64,000 bases of DNA from assembly GCA_039193455.1 (NCBI GenBank), contig JBCCWO010000011.1, forward strand, positions 1 through 64,000, written 5' to 3'. The notes beneath the pieces are model-generated. The model did no database searches. It was given only the letters and a program-made list of their open reading frames with translations, and had not been told where the DNA came from. Position numbers and translations under genes: made by a program. Below, one piece after another: positions 60,839 to 64,000 of this stretch. The stretch comes from JBCBGF01 sp039193455. Lineage in GTDB: Bacteria; Pseudomonadota; Alphaproteobacteria; Rhodobacterales; Rhodobacteraceae. The stretch's first letter is position 1, and each line of letters starts with the position of its first letter.

Positions 60839-62851
60839 ATGTCTGACCCGATTGCCGAAATCAAAGCTTCGTTCTTCATTGAATGTGAAGAACTGCTGGA
60901 AGCCTTGCAGGACGGCCTGCAGGCGATGGACGATGGCGCGACCGATACCGAGACGATCAACGTCGTCTTCCGCGCCGTGCACTCGATCAAGGGCGGCGCC
61001 GGGGCGTTCAGCCTCGATCAACTGGTCAGCTTCGCCCATGCCTTTGAAACCACGCTCGATGCCGTGCGCGCGGGTGATCTGGTCGCCGACAGCGCAACGG
61101 TGGCGCTCTTCTTCCAGTGCGGGGATCTCTTGTCAGATCTCGTCCGCGCCGCCCGCGACGAGGAACTTCTGGACGACGCATTGCTCGCGCCCGTGCTGGC
61201 ACAGTTGGAAGAGCTGGCGGGAGAGGATGAGGACGCCGCCGAGGCAGAGGCGGCGTTCCAGACCACCGCGCTCAATCTTGACCTGATGGATCTCGGCCTG
61301 CCCGCGCTGGATGAACCCCAGGCGGGCCGGTTCACAATCAACTTCACACCGCAGCCCGACCTCTACAGCAGCGGCAATGAACCGCTCTATCTGTTGCGCG
61401 CGTTGGCGAACCTCGGAACGGCTGAGGTGACCTGTGACACCGAACAGGTGCCACCGCTCGACACCTACGCGCCGGACCAGAGCTTTCTGACCTGGCGCAT
61501 CTCACTTGAGACCGAAGCGGATGAAGACAGCGTCCGCGAAGTCTTTGAATTCGTCGATGGCCTCTGCACGCTGGATATTCAAAGCGATAGCCCGGCAGAG
61601 CCGATGGCGCCGCCCCCTCTGGTTGACGAACCGGTCGCCGAGGCCCCTGCCCCGCCTCTCCCAGATCCGCTGCCCGAGGAACCGGCCCCCGCCTCACCAC
61701 CGCCCGCCGCCGCTGCCGAACCGTCGCCCGCAAAACCGACAGCCCCGGCGGAAGCCGAAGCACGGCAGCCCGCCGCCGCCCCGCGCGCAACCGTCCGCGT
61801 GGATCTGGAGCGGATCGACCGGTTGGTGAATCTTGTGGGAGAGCTGGTGATCAACCAGGCAATGCTGTCGCAGTCGTTCGGCGACGGCGCGCTGTCCGGC
61901 AACAGCAAAATCGCCGCGGGCCTGGATGAGTTTCAACAGCTTACCCGCGACATCCAGGACAGCGTGATGATGATCCGCGCACAGCCTGTGAAATCGCTGT
62001 TTCAACGCATGGCGCGCATCGTCCGCGAGGCGGCGGCTGATGTGGGCAAGAGCGTCCGGCTGAAGACCGAGGGTGAGGCAACGGAAATCGACAAGACGGT
62101 GATCGAACGTCTCGCAGATCCGCTGACCCACATGATCCGAAACGCCGTCGACCACGGGCTCGAAAAAACCGAAGATCGGGCAAGCGCGGGCAAGTCCGAG
62201 GAAGGGCTTGTGACCCTGACCGCCTCGCACCGGTCCGGTCGCGTGGTCATCGAGGTGAGCGATGATGGCGGCGGGATCAACCGCCCACGCGTGCGCGGCA
62301 TCGCCGAGGAACGTGGCCTGATTTCTGCCGACCAGGTTCTGACCGATAGCGAGATTGACAACCTCCTGTTTCTACCGGGCTTCTCAACCGCAAGCGAGGT
62401 GTCCAACCTGTCTGGCCGTGGCGTCGGCATGGATGTGGTCAAGAACGCGATCAGCGCGCTTGGCGGCCGGATCACAATCACCTCTGAACCAGGCGAAGGG
62501 ACAACCTTCTCAATCTCGCTTCCGCTCACCCTTGCGGTACTGGACGGGATGGTCGTGGGCGTGGGCACCGAACTGGGCTACCGCGCCCCGCGCGACAGCT
62601 ATGAGGGTGCGATTGTCCTGCTCATCGCGCAGGAGGACGGCGCCCGTGCCGCGCTCGTCGTCGACGCCATCGAAGACCAGCGGCAGGTTGTCATCAAGGG
62701 CCTGCAAGACAGCTACGGGCATGTGCGCGGCGTGGCGGCTGCGACGATCCTGGGCGACGGCCAAATCGCTCTGATCCTCGATCCCACCGACCTTTTGGCA
62801 AACGCCATCGGTCGCAGCCGGCCCGAAGCGGCGCTCGCCGAGATCGCGTGA
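60839..62851 (+). CDS. cheA: Chemotaxis histidine kinase CheA
   Basis: 670 residues. N-terminal HPt domain with phosphorylated His48 in RAVHSIKGGAGAF, a middle domain (FTINFTPQPDLYSSGNEPLY...), a long Pro/Ala-rich linker, dimerisation helices starting VRVDLERIDRLVNLVGELVINQ, an ATP-binding catalytic domain (HMIRNAVDHGLE, DDGGGINRPRV, GRGVGMDVVKN), and a C-terminal CheW-like domain. All kinase motifs are intact. ATG 60839 follows cheY immediately. Confidence 0.95.
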   Translation: MSDPIAEIKASFFIECEELLEALQDGLQAMDDGATDTETINVVFRAVHSIKGGAGAFSLDQLVSFAHAFETTLDAVRAGDLVADSATVALFFQCGDLLSDLVRAARDEELLDDALLAPVLAQLEELAGEDEDAAEAEAAFQTTALNLDLMDLGLPALDEPQAGRFTINFTPQPDLYSSGNEPLYLLRALANLGTAEVTCDTEQVPPLDTYAPDQSFLTWRISLETEADEDSVREVFEFVDGLCTLDIQSDSPAEPMAPPPLVDEPVAEAPAPPLPDPLPEEPAPASPPPAAAAEPSPAKPTAPAEAEARQPAAAPRATVRVDLERIDRLVNLVGELVINQAMLSQSFGDGALSGNSKIAAGLDEFQQLTRDIQDSVMMIRAQPVKSLFQRMARIVREAAADVGKSVRLKTEGEATEIDKTVIERLADPLTHMIRNAVDHGLEKTEDRASAGKSEEGLVTLTASHRSGRVVIEVSDDGGGINRPRVRGIAEERGLISADQVLTDSEIDNLLFLPGFSTASEVSNLSGRGVGMDVVKNAISALGGRITITSEPGEGTTFSISLPLTLAVLDGMVVGVGTELGYRAPRDSYEGAIVLLIAQEDGARAALVVDAIEDQRQVVIKGLQDSYGHVRGVAAATILGDGQIALILDPTDLLANAIGRSRPEAALAEIA

Positions 62852-62861
62852 AAGGAACAGC

Positions 62862-63341
62862 ATGCCTACGGATGAGACACCGCAAACCACCCAGACGGCT
62901 GCCACGGATGTCGAGCTTTTGTCGTTCCGCATCGGGGAAAACGAGTACTCGGTGGATATCATGGCCGTCCGCGAGATTCGCGGCTGGACGCGGGCAACCT
63001 CGCTGCCCCACGCCCCGGCCTATGTCCGCGGCGTGATCAACCTGCGGGGTGCGGTTCTGCCCGTTATTGATCTCGCCCTGCGTCTCGGGCTCGAGGTTGA
63101 GGATCCGACTGAGCGCAATGTCATCATCGTCGTCGACGTGGACGGCCGCAACATTGGCCTGCGGGTCGATGCCGTTTCTGACATTTTGTCCTTCCCGATC
63201 TCACAGCTGCAAGACCCGCCGGATATGACCGCGGACCGTGGTCATGCCTTCGTGCGCGCCCTGACCATCGTCGAAGGCCGGATGATCCGCATTCTGGATC
63301 TGAGCGCCGTCGTCCCCAGCGCCGAGGATATCGCCGCTTGA
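62862..63341 (+). CDS. cheW: Chemotaxis adaptor CheW
   Basis: 159 residues, linking receptors to CheA. CheW core: LLSFRIGENEYSVDIMAVREIRGWTRATSLPHAPAYVRGVINLRGAVLPVIDLALRLG begins at residue 24 and matches typical CheW strands. A Thr-rich N-terminus of about 20 residues precedes it. It overlaps the next gene's start (TTGA). Confidence 0.94.
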   Translation: MPTDETPQTTQTAATDVELLSFRIGENEYSVDIMAVREIRGWTRATSLPHAPAYVRGVINLRGAVLPVIDLALRLGLEVEDPTERNVIIVVDVDGRNIGLRVDAVSDILSFPISQLQDPPDMTADRGHAFVRALTIVEGRMIRILDLSAVVPSAEDIAA

Positions 63342-64000
63342 CCAATGCCGCCCCCAACCAGAACGCGCCGGTTCAGCTGAGCGCGGAAGGATTTGCCCGT
63401 GTGGCGGCCCTGGCGGAGCGTGAGGCCGGACTCACGATTCCCGAAACCAAGGCCGCAATGGTCCAATCGCGGTTGTCGCGCCGCCTGCGGGCAACCGGGC
63501 ATGCGGACTTTGCGGCCTATCTCACGCATGTCGAGGGCAAGGATGGCGCGACCGAACGCGACCACATGATTTCAGCCCTGACGACCAATGTTTCGCACTT
63601 TTTTCGCGAAGAGCATCACTTTGAAACGCTGCGCGAAAAGGTCCTGCCCCCGCTTATCGAACGCTTGCGCTCGGGCGGTCGCGTCCGCATCTGGTCGGCG
63701 GGCTGTTCAAGCGGCCAGGAACCCTATTCGATTGCGATCTCTGTGCTTGAGGTTCTGCCGGATGCCGCTCGCCACGATATCAAGATCCTGGCCACCGATA
63801 TCGACCGGGCAATACTGTCCAAGGCCCGTGCGGGCAGCTATGACGCCCGCCAGATCAGCGGCATCAGCGCGGACCGGCAGCGCGCCCATTTTGAGACCGG
63901 TGCAGGCCCAGACGACTGGCGGGTCAACCAGGCGCTGCGCGATCTGATCAGCTTTCGCCAGCTCAATCTGATCGATCCCTGGCCCATGCGCGGGCGGTTC
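63338..64000 (+). CDS. cheR: Chemotaxis protein methyltransferase CheR (3'-truncated by window edge)
   Basis: The first 221 codons of CheR, which methylates receptor glutamates using SAM. N-terminal helical domain GFARVAALAEREAGLTIPETKAAMVQSRLSRRLRA, SALTTNVSHFFREEHHF, and the SAM site IWSAGCSSGQEPYSIAI, ILATDIDRAILSKARAG. TTG start at 63338 overlaps the cheW stop. The frame is open to the end of the window. Confidence 0.94.
   Translation, partial: MTNAAPNQNAPVQLSAEGFARVAALAEREAGLTIPETKAAMVQSRLSRRLRATGHADFAAYLTHVEGKDGATERDHMISALTTNVSHFFREEHHFETLREKVLPPLIERLRSGGRVRIWSAGCSSGQEPYSIAISVLEVLPDAARHDIKILATDIDRAILSKARAGSYDARQISGISADRQRAHFETGAGPDDWRVNQALRDLISFRQLNLIDPWPMRGRF

Noticed and set aside
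1..64000. tRNA, rRNA, CRISPR arrays, insertion sequences or long direct repeats
   Set aside because: I read the intergenic gaps for cloverleafs, repeat-spacer patterns and terminal inverted repeats and saw none; a covariance-model scan would settle small RNAs I cannot see.

Overview
The window is about 64 kb of GC-rich (roughly 62-65 percent by eye), gene-dense DNA with no rRNA, tRNA, insertion sequence or CRISPR array that I could find. Gene content and order point to an alphaproteobacterium of the Rhodobacteraceae (Roseobacter/Rhodobacter group). The evidence is a gene-transfer-agent-type holin and endolysin inside a cytochrome c maturation locus, a Cys-poor DksA, a DUF2927 lipoprotein, an agl alpha-glucoside operon, and CtrA-like boxes upstream of lysis and chemotaxis genes. 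The species cannot be told from the sequence alone. The window opens inside citrate synthase and closes inside cheR.

1-11.2 kb, almost all on the minus strand: a run from a lysophospholipid acyltransferase and murI through argC and ccmE, then a lysis cassette (endolysin, 3-TM holin, two tiny coupled ORFs), a small membrane protein, ccmF, ccmH, a PaaG-like hydratase and a GT-C-like membrane protein. 11.4-18.8 kb: a PH-like membrane protein, a fused indolepyruvate ferredoxin oxidoreductase divergent from a LysR regulator with a perfect 7-7-7 dyad between them, a probable small RNA with an anti-Shine-Dalgarno linker, a maltose-type acetyltransferase, a second LysR and a SufA-like protein. 18.8-25.5 kb: tpiA coupled to an iron ABC permease, rlmE, ppx/gppA, the iron-binding protein (with an IRO-box-like site in its promoter) and a flavin monooxygenase.

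25.6-39 kb: dksA, a MoxR ATPase and CoxE/VWA protein separated by three compactly packed genes, an M48 protease, an orphan Tat-exported peptide-binding protein, ndk, an ABC-F ATPase, a retropepsin-like protease and a GT2 plus GT-C pair.

39.3-48.7 kb is the most unusual region. Eight co-directional genes encode a Ser/Thr kinase, an FHA protein with a long acidic Pro/Ala/Met-rich linker, a PP2C phosphatase, a dynamin-like protein with a broken P-loop, an intact large dynamin-like GTPase with a Trp/Arg-rich tip, a smaller GTPase, a Roadblock/LC7-like protein and an unknown protein. It looks like a phospho-switch wired to a membrane GTPase machine. The kinase-FHA-phosphatase trio resembles the threonine phosphorylation pathway of type VI secretion, but no secretion genes are present.

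48.7-60.1 kb: a sugar locus with aglE-F-G-A-K on the minus strand, and aglR (LacI), two tandem GH1 beta-glucosidases and glucokinase on the plus strand. Two near-identical palindromic operators lie in the divergent promoter region. 60.1-64 kb: a chemotaxis operon (STAS protein, cheY, cheA, cheW, start of cheR) preceded by a near-consensus CtrA box.
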